Assembly (NCBI GenBank): GCA_965279655.1
Contig: OZ257255.1
Coordinates: forward strand, 5,265,748 to 5,329,747
DNA length: 64,000 nucleotides
Source of the DNA: SCTM01 sp965279655
GTDB lineage: Bacteria > Pseudomonadota > Alphaproteobacteria > Rhodospirillales > Rhodospirillaceae
Direction of reading: 5' to 3'
The position numbers and the translations under genes were made by a program. Under the pieces are notes generated by a model, which worked only from the letters and a program-made list of their open reading frames with translations, made no database searches and was not told the origin of the DNA. This document shows, piece by piece, positions 1 through 8,132 of this stretch; the stretch's first letter is position 1; each line of letters opens with the position of its first letter.

Positions 1-1035
1 GGCGGGCGCGGTCCCCGTCAGATCGTCGTCGTTCTCGTCCTCGTACCCCACCAGGGACAGCGCCTGCGCCGGCACACCCATGGTGCCAAGTGCGTGGGCC
101 AAGGCCTCTTCGCGCCCGTGAGTGATCCACACCGCGCCCGGTTTGACGTCGCGCACGGTCTGGAGCAGTTCGCTCCAATCCGCGTGGTCGGAGATCACCA
201 GCGGCAGTTCGACGCCGCGCTGCTTGGCGCGCTGTCGGATGCGCATCCATCCGGAGGCCATGGCCGTCACCGGCTCGTGCATCCGCCGCGACCACCGATC
301 CGCGAGCGCGCCCGGCGGGCACAGCACGATCTGGCCTTCCAGCGCCTTCAACGGTTCTCCGGCCACCGGTCGCAATTCACCGAGATCGATTCCGAACCGC
401 CCATAGAGCGCACACATACCGGCGAGCGCGCCGTGCAGATAGATCGGCGCGGCGTACCCGGCTTCGCGCAACAGCATGATCACGCGTTGCGCCTTGCCCA
501 AGGCATAGGCGCCGACGAGGTGGGTTCGCTCGGGGAACACGCGCAAGGAATGAAGCAGCCGCGCGATCTCGCCGCCGTCGTCAGGGTGGCAGAACACCGG
601 CAGCGCGAAGGTCGCTTCGGTGATGAACACATCGCACGGCGTGACCTCGAATGGCGGGCAGGTCGGGTCGTGTCGGCGCTTGTAGTCGCCCGAGACCACG
701 GCACGCGTGCCGTTGTGCTCAAGCACGAGCTGCGCACTGCCGAGCACGTGTCCCGCCGGGACGAAGGTGACCCGCATGTCCCCCATTGTGATCGGCGCGC
801 CATAACGGGCGGTCTGGGCGCCGCTCTGGGGGCCGAAGCGTTCCGCCATGATCGCGAGAGTTGCGTCCGTGGCTAATACGGAGCCGTGCCCCCCGCGCGC
901 ATGATCGCCGTGGCCATGGGTGATGACGGCGCGATCCACGGGGTTCACGGGGTCAATCCAAAAATTCCCCGGCACCGCATGCAGTCCCGCAGGCGTGACT
1001 TTCAACCAACTCGCGACGGCGGCGGTGGGATTCAC
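1..1035 (-). CDS. Ligase-associated DNA damage response exonuclease, MBL fold (3' end cut by window edge)
   Basis: A metallo-beta-lactamase/beta-CASP nuclease of the type encoded beside bacterial ATP-dependent DNA ligases. Translation from the minus strand gives the family N-terminus (TPAGLHAVPGNFWIDP) followed by the metal-binding HGHGDHA motif, then VSGDYKRRHDP and YALGKAQRV. The frame is open to base 1, so the protein runs out of the window; about 345 codons are visible, close to the usual family length, so little should be missing. There is no ATG in the frame back to the upstream stop at 1258-1260. I chose GTG 1035 because it leaves a family-like lead of about ten residues; TTG 1050 is an alternative and no clear ribosome site distinguishes them. 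The ligase gene is expected just left of the window. Its helicase and PdeM partners lie at 4521-7624 on the other strand. Confidence 0.88.
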   Translation of the reverse strand, partial: MNPTAAVASWLKVTPAGLHAVPGNFWIDPVNPVDRAVITHGHGDHARGGHGSVLATDATLAIMAERFGPQSGAQTARYGAPITMGDMRVTFVPAGHVLGSAQLVLEHNGTRAVVSGDYKRRHDPTCPPFEVTPCDVFITEATFALPVFCHPDDGGEIARLLHSLRVFPERTHLVGAYALGKAQRVIMLLREAGYAAPIYLHGALAGMCALYGRFGIDLGELRPVAGEPLKALEGQIVLCPPGALADRWSRRMHEPVTAMASGWMRIRQRAKQRGVELPLVISDHADWSELLQTVRDVKPGAVWITHGREEALAHALGTMGVPAQALSLVGYEDENDDDLTGTAPA

Positions 1036-1510
1036 GGAAATGGCAACCAATTTCTGGAGCGCGCTTGGAAATTTTTCATATGTGTCGGGGCGGCGGTCTC
1101 GCAAGCTCCGGCGCGGCGCATTTCCGGCGCGGCATGCGTTTGGAAGCCGCAGAATTGCGCGGTTTCCGCGGCCTCGCGCGAACGGTTTCGTTTCGACAAC
1201 CGAGGCTCCACACGCAGTCCATCTCGCAAGATTTCCAGCGAGTGTGTTCTCGCTGCACTAGTCGTAACGCGTCGCTCGCGTATTCTGCGCGTCCTGCTGC
1301 GGCCCATTCGCAGCACGGAGTCCTCGGGGGAGGGCGCTCTAGATCGAGGTGCTGCCGCAAGGCGCTGCGATCTGGGGCCGGGCCAAAAAAGGGGTCGGGT
1401 TTTAACCCGGCCCCTTTTCTTTTCATCCAGCCGTCCTGTTTGGAATTGCTCTAGTCTTGTTGGTCGCATTTTCTGCGGCGAACCGGAGACCACTTCGCCG
1501 GAAAATGCTC
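1036..1510. other. Intergenic region with one terminator and a presumed exonuclease promoter
   Basis: 475 bases lie between the exonuclease start and the stop of the first SDR, both on the minus strand. The only clear element is the hairpin at 1391-1414. A minor inverted repeat GCTGCG/CGCAGC sits near 1294-1312. Open frames here carry no recognisable domain. The promoter of the exonuclease should lie in the left half, but I see no convincing -35/-10 pair. Confidence 0.5.
1385..1420. terminator. Strong bidirectional rho-independent terminator
   Basis: An 11-bp stem (1391-1401 with 1404-1414, one G-T wobble) with a TT loop is followed on the plus strand by TTTTCTTTTC and preceded by AAAAAA at 1385-1390, which is a T-run on the minus strand. 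In the minus direction it lies about 100 bases past the stop of the first SDR gene, so it most likely ends that transcript. Confidence 0.8.
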
Positions 1511-2281
1511 TTAGGCCGTGCTGCCGCCGTCGAGCAGCAAGTCGGCGCCGGTCATGAAGTCGGCGTCATCGGACACCAGGAACACGACGCCGTTGGCGAT
1601 GTCCGCCGGTGTGCCGATCCGGCCGGTGGGATAGCGCGCCTTCAATGTGGTGAAATAGTCGTCCTCGGTCTGGCCTGGCTTGATATTGCCGCGCAGGAGT
1701 TCCGTGTCGATCGCCCCGGGCAGCACGCAATTGATGCGGATGCGGTAGCCGGCGCGCGCGCAATGAACGGCGGCGGACTTCGACAGCATCTGCACGGCCG
1801 CCTTGGTGGCGCTGTAGACCGCGTGCATCGGTTGCGCGCGGATCGCCATGGTGGAGGCGACGTTGACGATGGCCGCAGGTGCCTGGTCCGCGCCGCGCGT
1901 TTTCATCGAACCGATTGCCGCCTTGCAGCCGAGGAACACACCCTCCCCGTTCACAGTCATGGCGGCGCGCCAATCCGCCAGCGTCGCGTCCTCGATCGTG
2001 CCCGGCTTCATCATGCCGGCGTTGTTCACCAGGATATCGAGGCCGCCGAACTGGGAGGTGACGGTGTCGATCGCGGTTTGCCACTCGGCCTCTTGGGTCA
2101 CGTCGAGTTTTACGAACAAGCTGCCCTTGCCGAGTTCGCGGGCAAGCTTCACGCCTTTGACCTCGTTCAGGTCCGCGACCGCGACCCACGCGCCTTCCTG
2201 ACTCAGGCGGCGGCAGATGGCTTCGCCGATTCCGCTCGCGCCGCCCGTGACCAATGCTGTTTTGCCTTCAAGGCGGCCCAT
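1511..2281 (-). CDS. Short-chain dehydrogenase/reductase (SDR 1), active-site residues intact
   Basis: A classical 256-residue NAD(P)-dependent SDR oxidoreductase. The Rossmann glycine motif TGGASGIG is at residues 12-19, NNAG at 86-89, and the catalytic set Ser143, Tyr156 and Lys160 (YSATK) is complete. Asp37 at the end of the second strand suggests NAD(H) preference. The ATG at 2281 has a good AAGGAG ribosome site seven bases upstream; the open frame extends much further 5' but without a start in a sensible place. A terminator follows at 1385-1420. The C-terminal region (TGADLLLDGG) resembles cyclopentanol or 3-alpha-hydroxysteroid dehydrogenase-type SDRs, but the substrate cannot be told. 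It is divergent from the glutaredoxin-DinB gene. Confidence 0.9.
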   Translation of the reverse strand: MGRLEGKTALVTGGASGIGEAICRRLSQEGAWVAVADLNEVKGVKLARELGKGSLFVKLDVTQEAEWQTAIDTVTSQFGGLDILVNNAGMMKPGTIEDATLADWRAAMTVNGEGVFLGCKAAIGSMKTRGADQAPAAIVNVASTMAIRAQPMHAVYSATKAAVQMLSKSAAVHCARAGYRIRINCVLPGAIDTELLRGNIKPGQTEDDYFTTLKARYPTGRIGTPADIANGVVFLVSDDADFMTGADLLLDGGSTA

Positions 2282-2347
2282 GATCGCTCCTTGTATGATG
2301 TGTCTGGCACAATAGCCCGCCCGCCACGGCCGGTGTAAAGTCCGGCC
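2282..2347. promoter_or_regulatory. Divergent promoter region between SDR 1 and glutaredoxin-DinB
   Basis: This 66-base gap must serve both genes. On the minus strand a TTTACA (2339-2334) and TATTGT (2314-2309) could form a -35/-10 pair, but the 19-base spacing is long. An AAGGAG ribosome site for SDR 1 is clear at its right position. Confidence 0.3.
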
Positions 2348-3106
2348 ATGGAAAAAATCACGGTGTATTGGCAGCCGGGCTGTTCGAGTTGTCTGCGCGC
2401 GAAGGAATTCCTGACCGCGCAGGGCATCGATTTCGAGTCCGTGAACGTGCGCGAGCCGAACGCGGCTATGGAGCCGCTCCAGCGCCATGGCATCGCGACG
2501 GTGCCGATCGTCATGCGCGGCGACGCCTATGTTCATGGCCAGGACCTGGATGAACTCGCGCGCTTCGTTGGCGTCGACCCGAAGCGGGATAAATTGCCGC
2601 CGGAGGAATTGGTCCGCCGGATCGCCATCGTGCTCGCCGCCGCGGCGCGGTTTGTGCGGCAGATGCCGGAAGCGCGCCTGCGCACGCCGCTGCCGGGCCG
2701 CGATCGTTCGGCGCTCGATCTCGCGTACCACGTGGGCACGGTGCCGCTCGCCTTTCTCGATGCGGTAAGAGGCGGCGAGATCACCTTCGCGCATTTCGAG
2801 CGCCGCGCGCCGGAAGGCGCCGATGCGCCATCGGTGGCGCGGTTCCTCGGCGATGTCGCGGCAGACGTGGCGCGCTGGTGGCCGCCGGTGGAGATCCCGG
2901 AGAGCATCAAGACCTACTACGGCGTCCAGCCGTTCCACGGCGTGCTGGAACGCACCGCCTGGCACGCGGCGCAGCACACCCGTCAGCTGCAACAATTGCT
3001 GGTCGCTTTGGTGATCACACCGAATGGCCAGCTGAGGGATGCCGACCTCGCAGGCCTGCCGCTGCCGGCCGAGGTGTACGACGACCAAGTGAAGCTAACG
3101 GCCTAG
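2348..3106 (+). CDS. Glutaredoxin-DinB fusion protein
   Basis: 252 residues in two domains. Residues 1-80 are a glutaredoxin-like thioredoxin fold with a dithiol CSSC motif (Cys12, Cys15) and the conserved TVP cis-proline loop at 51-53. Residues of about 90-245 form a DinB-like four-helix bundle; His128, His206 and His210 match the usual metal-binding triad. DinB-type proteins include bacillithiol- and mycothiol-dependent transferases, so a thiol-linked metalloenzyme is a reasonable inference, but no substrate is visible. It converges on SDR 2 and shares the CTAG at 3103-3106 as both stop codons. Domain calls are firm; the function of the fusion is not. Confidence 0.85.
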   Translation: MEKITVYWQPGCSSCLRAKEFLTAQGIDFESVNVREPNAAMEPLQRHGIATVPIVMRGDAYVHGQDLDELARFVGVDPKRDKLPPEELVRRIAIVLAAAARFVRQMPEARLRTPLPGRDRSALDLAYHVGTVPLAFLDAVRGGEITFAHFERRAPEGADAPSVARFLGDVAADVARWWPPVEIPESIKTYYGVQPFHGVLERTAWHAAQHTRQLQQLLVALVITPNGQLRDADLAGLPLPAEVYDDQVKLTA

Positions 3107-3861
3107 CTCGCGTTCTTGCCGCCGTCGACGGGAAAGTCCACGCCGGTGATCTGCACCGCCGCGTCGGAGGCCAGGAACGCAATCACCTCCGCCACCTCGG
3201 ACGTCTCGCCGAAACGCCCGAAGGGGACGGTCTTGCCGACATTGGCTTTGGTGGTCTCCGGGTCCGGCCCAGCCATGCGCTGCCAGCCGTCGGACCAGAT
3301 CAGGCCGGGCATGACGGCATTCACGCGGATCTTGTCGCGGGCGCCCTCGATGGCGGCGGATTTCGTGAGTGCCATGGCGGCGGCCTTCGCGGCGCTGTAA
3401 GCCACGCCGATCGCGGCTGTCCGCTCACCCATCAGGGCCGTCACGTTGACGATCGCGCCGCCGCCGGCCGCCTTCAGGTGCGGCCAGACGTACTTCATGC
3501 CGAGAAAGCAGGACTCGAGATTAGCGCGCAGCATCGTCTGCATATCGTCGGGCGTCAGCTTATCGAGCGGTTTCACGATGATCTTGCCGGCGTTGTTCAC
3601 GAGAATATCCAGCCGTCCGAAGGCGGCGATGGCGCCGGAGACCGCCGCGATCCACTCGTCCTCGAGATTGGCGTCATGGGCGATGAAGGCCGCGCGCCCG
3701 CCGGCGCTCTCGATCAGTTTCACCGTCTCAGCGCCCGCGTCCCGCTTGCGCCCCGTGGCGACGACCGCGATGCCGTTCCGCCCGAGCGCCAAAGCGGTCG
3801 CGCGGCCGATCCCGGCGGTGGCGCCCGTCACCAGTGCGACCTTTTGAACCATGTCGCTCAT
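3103..3861 (-). CDS. Short-chain dehydrogenase/reductase (SDR 2), catalytic Ser replaced
   Basis: A 252-residue SDR with cofactor motif TGATAGIG (12-19), NNAG (89-92) and the YxxxK pair Tyr155/Lys159. TGRK after the second strand suggests NADP(H). Thirteen residues before Tyr155, where the catalytic serine sits, the protein has Ala142 (INV-type strand reads VNVTALMG), with Thr141 next to it; SDR 1 has Ser there. Activity may therefore be altered. Its start overlaps the stop of SDR 3 by four bases (ATGA, 3858-3861), so the two should be translationally coupled. Substrate unknown. Confidence 0.87.
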   Translation of the reverse strand: MSDMVQKVALVTGATAGIGRATALALGRNGIAVVATGRKRDAGAETVKLIESAGGRAAFIAHDANLEDEWIAAVSGAIAAFGRLDILVNNAGKIIVKPLDKLTPDDMQTMLRANLESCFLGMKYVWPHLKAAGGGAIVNVTALMGERTAAIGVAYSAAKAAAMALTKSAAIEGARDKIRVNAVMPGLIWSDGWQRMAGPDPETTKANVGKTVPFGRFGETSEVAEVIAFLASDAAVQITGVDFPVDGGKNAS

Positions 3862-4466
3862 TTCGCCAGGAACCCCCGGTCCACCGGTAAGGTGTAGCCG
3901 CTGACGTATGAGGCCGCGTCGGAGGCAAGGAACGTCACCGCGGCCGCGACGTGTTCCGGTGTGGCGTTTGGACCTGCCGCGACACCGTTCACCCGGATGC
4001 GGTCGTTTGCTTCGGCGCAGGACAGTGCCGCGCTCTTGGTCATCATGCGGATGCCGTTAGCCGACGCGCTCATGGCCGCCTGATCCGCCGCGCCGACGGT
4101 TGCGTAGGCCGAGGCGACGTTGATCATCACGCCGCCATTGCCCAGGGTGCGCATCTTCAGGAGCCCATAGCGGGTGGCCAGGAACGCGCCTTCCAGATTC
4201 GGTCGCACCACGGCGCGGAAATCGGCCAGGGAGGTGGCAGCGATACCCTGCGGCGTCGGGTACGCGCCCACGGCGATCGTCACCAGGATATCCAGCCGCT
4301 CAACTTCACCGAGCAGGCGCTCCCAGGCGGGCGCGCTCGTCACATCGAAATTCGAGGCCACCGACACCAGTGTCGCGCCGCCCTGGCGCAATTGCGCGGC
4401 GACCGCGTCGGCCACCGGCGTGCCTGGATGAAGGACCAGGGCGACCTTATTTGCAAAGCGAGCCAT
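3858..4466 (-). CDS. Degenerate SDR-fold protein (probable pseudoenzyme, SDR 3)
   Basis: 202 residues aligning end to end with the neighbouring SDRs, including the INVAS strand, a KSAALSCAEANDRIRVNGV helix-strand and the C-terminal SGYTLPVDRG. The functional residues are gone: the glycine-rich TGxxxGIG loop reads LHPGTPVA, NNAG reads TIAVGA, the catalytic Tyr is Met132 and the Lys is Ala136; only Ser119 is kept. It is about 50 residues shorter than its neighbours, mainly in the first half. The frame is intact and coupled to SDR 2 by an ATGA overlap, so it looks maintained, not decaying. A structural partner of SDR 2 is the likeliest role. Start at ATG 4466. Confidence 0.8.
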   Translation of the reverse strand: MARFANKVALVLHPGTPVADAVAAQLRQGGATLVSVASNFDVTSAPAWERLLGEVERLDILVTIAVGAYPTPQGIAATSLADFRAVVRPNLEGAFLATRYGLLKMRTLGNGGVMINVASAYATVGAADQAAMSASANGIRMMTKSAALSCAEANDRIRVNGVAAGPNATPEHVAAAVTFLASDAASYVSGYTLPVDRGFLAK

Positions 4467-4520
4467 GCCCCGGATTACACCCAAATCACCTGTTGCCCGC
4501 CAGCGGCAATTTGCTCCTTG

Positions 4521-6938
4521 ATGGATAGGATGAGCGACCTTCCGCGCCCGTTCGAAGATTGGTTTGCGTCCCGAGGGTGGCGGCCGCATTCGCATCAGAA
4601 GCAGCTGTTGACCGCGGCGAAGAAGGGCGAGTCGGTGCTGCTGATCGCGCCCACCGGCGGCGGCAAGACTCTCTCTGGCTTCCTGCCCACACTGGTGGAC
4701 CTGGCCGCCGCGCCGCAGACGGGGCTGCATACACTCTATGTCTCGCCGCTGAAGGCGTTGGCGGTGGACGTGCACCGCAACCTGGAACGCCCGATCGCGG
4801 ACATGGGCCTGGCGATCAGCACCGAGACCCGCACGGGCGACACGCCGCCGGCGAAGAAGCAACGCCAGCGCAAGCGTCCGCCCAATGTGCTGATGACGAC
4901 GCCGGAATCGCTTGCGCTTCTGCTCGCGACGCCGGATGCGGCGCAGATGTTCGCCGGCCTGCGCCGCGTCATCATTGACGAAGTGCATGCGCTCGCCGGC
5001 ACCAAGCGCGGCGATCTCCTGGCGCTGGGCCTGTCGCGTGTGCGGGCGCTCAACAGCGGGATTCACTGCATCGGTCTGTCGGCGACGGTTGCCCATCCGG
5101 ACGCCTTGCGCGGCTATGTGCATCCGTCCGCGCGCATCATCCAGGTGCCGGGCGGCAAAACGCCGCAGATCGGCATCATCTCCGCCCACGGGCGCATGCC
5201 TTGGTCGGGGCATATGGGGCTATATGCGGTGCCCGAGGTCTACGCGGAGATTCAGAAGCACACCACGACGCTGATCTTCGTGAACACCCGCGCCACGGCG
5301 GAGATCGTGTTCCAGCATCTGTGGCGCATCAATGAGCAGAACCTGCCGGTCGCCCTTCATCATGGCTCGCTCGACCGTGAGCAACGCCGCAAGGTGGAAG
5401 CCGCCATGGCGGCGGGGCGCTTGCGGGCCGTGGTGGCGACGTCGTCGCTGGATCTCGGCATCGACTGGGGCGCGGTCGACCTCGTCATCCAGATGGGCGC
5501 GCCTAAAGGCACCGCGCGTCTGGTGCAGCGGATCGGGCGATCCAATCACCGCTTCGATACGCCGTCCGAGGCGCTGCTGGTGCCGGGTAACAGATTCGAA
5601 GCCCTCGAATGTACCGTCGCGCGTGCGGGCGTCTTGGCAAACGTGCTCGACGGCGATCCGCCGCGGCCGGGCGCGTTGGATGTGCTGTGTCAACACATCA
5701 TGGGCATGGCTTGCGCCGGTCCGTTCAAGGCCGATGAACTCTATGCGGAAGTGACCAGCGCCGCGCCGTATACGGGCTTGGCGCGCCAAGACTTCGACGA
5801 AGCGCTCGCCTTCGTGGAGAACGGCGGCTATTCGCTGCGTGCCTACGAGCGTTTCGCCAAGTTGGTGCGGGACAGCCAGGGCCGCTACCACGTTCGCAAT
5901 CAGCGGCTCGTGCGGCAATACCGCATGAATGCCGGCGTGATTGTGGAAGCGGACCACATCAAGGTACGGCTTGGCGGGCGCATCCTCGGCCAGGTGGAGG
6001 AATACTTCATCCTCGGCCTCGTGGCCGGCGACACTTTTGTCTTTGGCGGGCGTCTGCTGGAATTCGTCGGGATCCGCGACGGCGTCGCCATAGCCACCCG
6101 CGCCAAGGGCGGGGAACCGAAGGTGCCGGCTTACATGGGTGGACGCCTGCCGCTCACCACGACGCTGGCGGACGCCGTGCAGCGCTATTTCCACACACCG
6201 GAACGCTGGTCTGAGCTTGGGCCGGAAGTACAGGAGTGGCTGGACGCGCAAGCCGCGCGCTCCACCTTTCCAAAACCGGGCCGGTTGCTGGTGGAGACGT
6301 TCCCGCGCGGCGCACGCTATTTCATGGTGGTCTACGGCTTCGCCGGCCGGAACGCACACCAGACCCTCGGCCTTCTGCTCACGCGCCGCATGCTGCGCTA
6401 CAAATACAAGCCGCTCGGGTTCGTGGCCGGCGATTATGCTGTCGCCGTCTGGTGCGGTGAGGAACCGACCGATGTCGAGGGCCTGCTGGAGCAGGACATC
6501 CTCGGCGATGAGTTGGAGGAGTGGATCACCGAATCGAACATGATGAAGCGGATGTTCCGCACCGTCGCGGTGATCTCCGGTCTGATCGAGCGCAAGGCAC
6601 CCGGCGCGGAGAAGACCGGACGCCAAGTCACGTTCAATTCCGACATCATCTACGACGTCCTGCGCCGCCACGAACCCAATCACATCCTGCTGCGCGCGAC
6701 GCGCGCGGACGCCGCCGGCGGATTGATCGACCTGAAGCGCCTCGCGGACATGCTGCAGGCGGCGCACGGCAAGATTGATCATCGCCGGCTTGATCGGGTG
6801 AGCCCCTTGGCGGTACCTGTGATGCTCAGCATCGGCAAAGAGTCCGTCGGGCCGGCGATGATTGACGAACTCCTGGACGATGCGGGGGAAAGCCTCATCG
6901 CCGAGGCGATGCGCGGAACAGGACATAGCGCGACATGA
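4521..6938 (+). CDS. Ligase-associated DNA damage response DEXH box helicase (Lhr-like)
   Basis: An 805-residue superfamily 2 helicase of the Lhr-like group found with bacterial ATP-dependent ligase and PdeM. Walker A APTGGGKT is at 43-50, the DEVH box at 153-156, motif III (LSATV) follows, and motif VI reads QRIGRSNH. The C-terminal part has the winged-helix and Lhr core features of the family, and the length is normal. The open frame extends upstream over SDR 3, so the start is chosen by content: ATG 4521, or ATG 4530 three codons later. PdeM overlaps its last four bases. Role inferred from the family: unwinding during ligase-associated repair. Confidence 0.9.
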   Translation: MDRMSDLPRPFEDWFASRGWRPHSHQKQLLTAAKKGESVLLIAPTGGGKTLSGFLPTLVDLAAAPQTGLHTLYVSPLKALAVDVHRNLERPIADMGLAISTETRTGDTPPAKKQRQRKRPPNVLMTTPESLALLLATPDAAQMFAGLRRVIIDEVHALAGTKRGDLLALGLSRVRALNSGIHCIGLSATVAHPDALRGYVHPSARIIQVPGGKTPQIGIISAHGRMPWSGHMGLYAVPEVYAEIQKHTTTLIFVNTRATAEIVFQHLWRINEQNLPVALHHGSLDREQRRKVEAAMAAGRLRAVVATSSLDLGIDWGAVDLVIQMGAPKGTARLVQRIGRSNHRFDTPSEALLVPGNRFEALECTVARAGVLANVLDGDPPRPGALDVLCQHIMGMACAGPFKADELYAEVTSAAPYTGLARQDFDEALAFVENGGYSLRAYERFAKLVRDSQGRYHVRNQRLVRQYRMNAGVIVEADHIKVRLGGRILGQVEEYFILGLVAGDTFVFGGRLLEFVGIRDGVAIATRAKGGEPKVPAYMGGRLPLTTTLADAVQRYFHTPERWSELGPEVQEWLDAQAARSTFPKPGRLLVETFPRGARYFMVVYGFAGRNAHQTLGLLLTRRMLRYKYKPLGFVAGDYAVAVWCGEEPTDVEGLLEQDILGDELEEWITESNMMKRMFRTVAVISGLIERKAPGAEKTGRQVTFNSDIIYDVLRRHEPNHILLRATRADAAGGLIDLKRLADMLQAAHGKIDHRRLDRVSPLAVPVMLSIGKESVGPAMIDELLDDAGESLIAEAMRGTGHSAT

Positions 6939-7624
6939 TCGAGCTCAACGGCGTCCGTTTGACGCCCGATCTGTCGGGGGCGCTCTTCTGGGAAGATGAG
7001 TCCACGGTCATTGTCGCGGACCTCCATTTCGAGAAGGCGTCGAGTTTCGCGGAGCGCGGCCAGCCTTTGCCGCCTTATGATACCGCGGCCACGCTCGCCG
7101 CCTTGTCCGACGTTTTGGATCGCCTGAAACCGCGCCGCGTCATCTGTCTCGGCGACAGCTTCCACGATCCCCGCGCGGGCGAACGCCTCCAAAGTTCGGA
7201 CGCGCAAACGCTCCGGGGACTCACCGACCGTGCCGAGTGGATCTGGGTGGCGGGCAATCATGATCCCGATCCGCCGGAGAAGCTCGGTGGTACGGTCGTG
7301 CATGATTTCTGCTTGGGCCCGCTGACGTTCCGCCACATCGCGCGGGCCGATGCGACCCCGGGCGAAATCTCGGGCCACTTCCATCCCAAGGCTTCGGTGC
7401 CGACCCGCTGGCGCAGTGTGGTGCGACCGTGTTTCGCGGTGAATGCCACGCGCGTCATCCTGCCGGCGTTCGGGTCGTTCACCGGCGGCCTGAACGTGCG
7501 CGACCCGGCGATCGCGGTCCTGCTGGCGCCTGTATTCGAGGTGGTGGTGCTGGGCCAAGGCAAGCTTCACCGCTTCCCGCACAGCGCACTGGACCTTGAA
7601 ATCGCGATGTACAATTTCAAGTAG
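6935..7624 (+). CDS. pdeM: Ligase-associated DNA damage response endonuclease PdeM
   Basis: A 229-residue metallophosphoesterase. All family metal-site motifs are present: DLH at 29-31, GDSFHD at 73-78, GNHD at 107-110 and GHFH at 147-150. It overlaps the helicase by ATGA (6935-6938), the usual arrangement for this pair. PdeM-type enzymes act with the Lhr-like helicase and MBL exonuclease on damaged DNA; the precise substrate is not shown by the sequence. Confidence 0.9.
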   Translation: MIELNGVRLTPDLSGALFWEDESTVIVADLHFEKASSFAERGQPLPPYDTAATLAALSDVLDRLKPRRVICLGDSFHDPRAGERLQSSDAQTLRGLTDRAEWIWVAGNHDPDPPEKLGGTVVHDFCLGPLTFRHIARADATPGEISGHFHPKASVPTRWRSVVRPCFAVNATRVILPAFGSFTGGLNVRDPAIAVLLAPVFEVVVLGQGKLHRFPHSALDLEIAMYNFK

Positions 7625-7663
7625 TCGGAGCGCGTGATTGCGTCATATTCTCGGGATAGAACG

Positions 7664-8131
7664 ATGGACGCATATCAGGTCGTCAAAACGCTCCACATCA
7701 TCAGTGCGACCGTGCTGTTCGGTACGGGCATCGGCATCGCATTCTTCATGTTCCGCTCGCACTTCGCCGCAGATCTCGAGGCGAAGCTTTTCGCGACTCG
7801 GACGACGGTTGTTGCGGACTACTTGTTCACGGCCCCCGCAGCCATTCTTCAGCCGGCTACAGGCGTGTGGTTGATTTGGCACGGCGGTTTTGGTTGGGCC
7901 GAGGCTTGGCTTGTCGCCACTTACGCGATCTATGTCGTGGCCGGATTGTGTTGGCTTCCCGTTGTATGGATCCAGGCGCGGCTGAGAAATATGGCAGCGG
8001 CCAGCGCGGCGTCTAGGCAACCGCTGCCGCCGGCCTATGACCGCTTGTTCCGAATTTGGTTCGCACTTGGTTGGCCAGCCTTCATTGGCTTGGTGATCGT
8101 CTTTTTCCTTATGGTCATAAAGCCGCTCTGA
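7664..8131 (+). CDS. DUF2269 family integral membrane protein
   Basis: 155 residues with four predicted membrane segments (about 8-28, 52-72, 82-105 and 130-150) and the N-terminal KTLHIISATVLFGTG signature of DUF2269. ATG 7664 follows GGGATAG closely; an upstream GTG at 7634 would add ten uncharacteristic residues. It begins 39 bases after pdeM and is separated by a single base from the DUF4166 gene, so it heads a three-gene operon. Codons have more T in third position than the flanking repair genes. Function unknown. Confidence 0.8.
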   Translation: MDAYQVVKTLHIISATVLFGTGIGIAFFMFRSHFAADLEAKLFATRTTVVADYLFTAPAAILQPATGVWLIWHGGFGWAEAWLVATYAIYVVAGLCWLPVVWIQARLRNMAAASAASRQPLPPAYDRLFRIWFALGWPAFIGLVIVFFLMVIKPL

Positions 8132-8132
8132 T

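Noticed and set aside
1036..1300. SOS (LexA) box upstream of the ligase-associated exonuclease
   Set aside because: Near GAAC and GTTC words do not have the seven-base spacing of the alphaproteobacterial LexA site.
2282..3088. N-terminal extension of SDR 1 by about 270 codons
   Set aside because: The frame is open by chance opposite the glutaredoxin-DinB gene; the ribosome site and the Rossmann start fix ATG 2281.
5220..6926. Long open frame (568 codons) antisense to the helicase
   Set aside because: It lies wholly opposite a gene with full helicase motifs, and its own translation is Arg/His-rich with no domain, as expected for a high-GC shadow frame.
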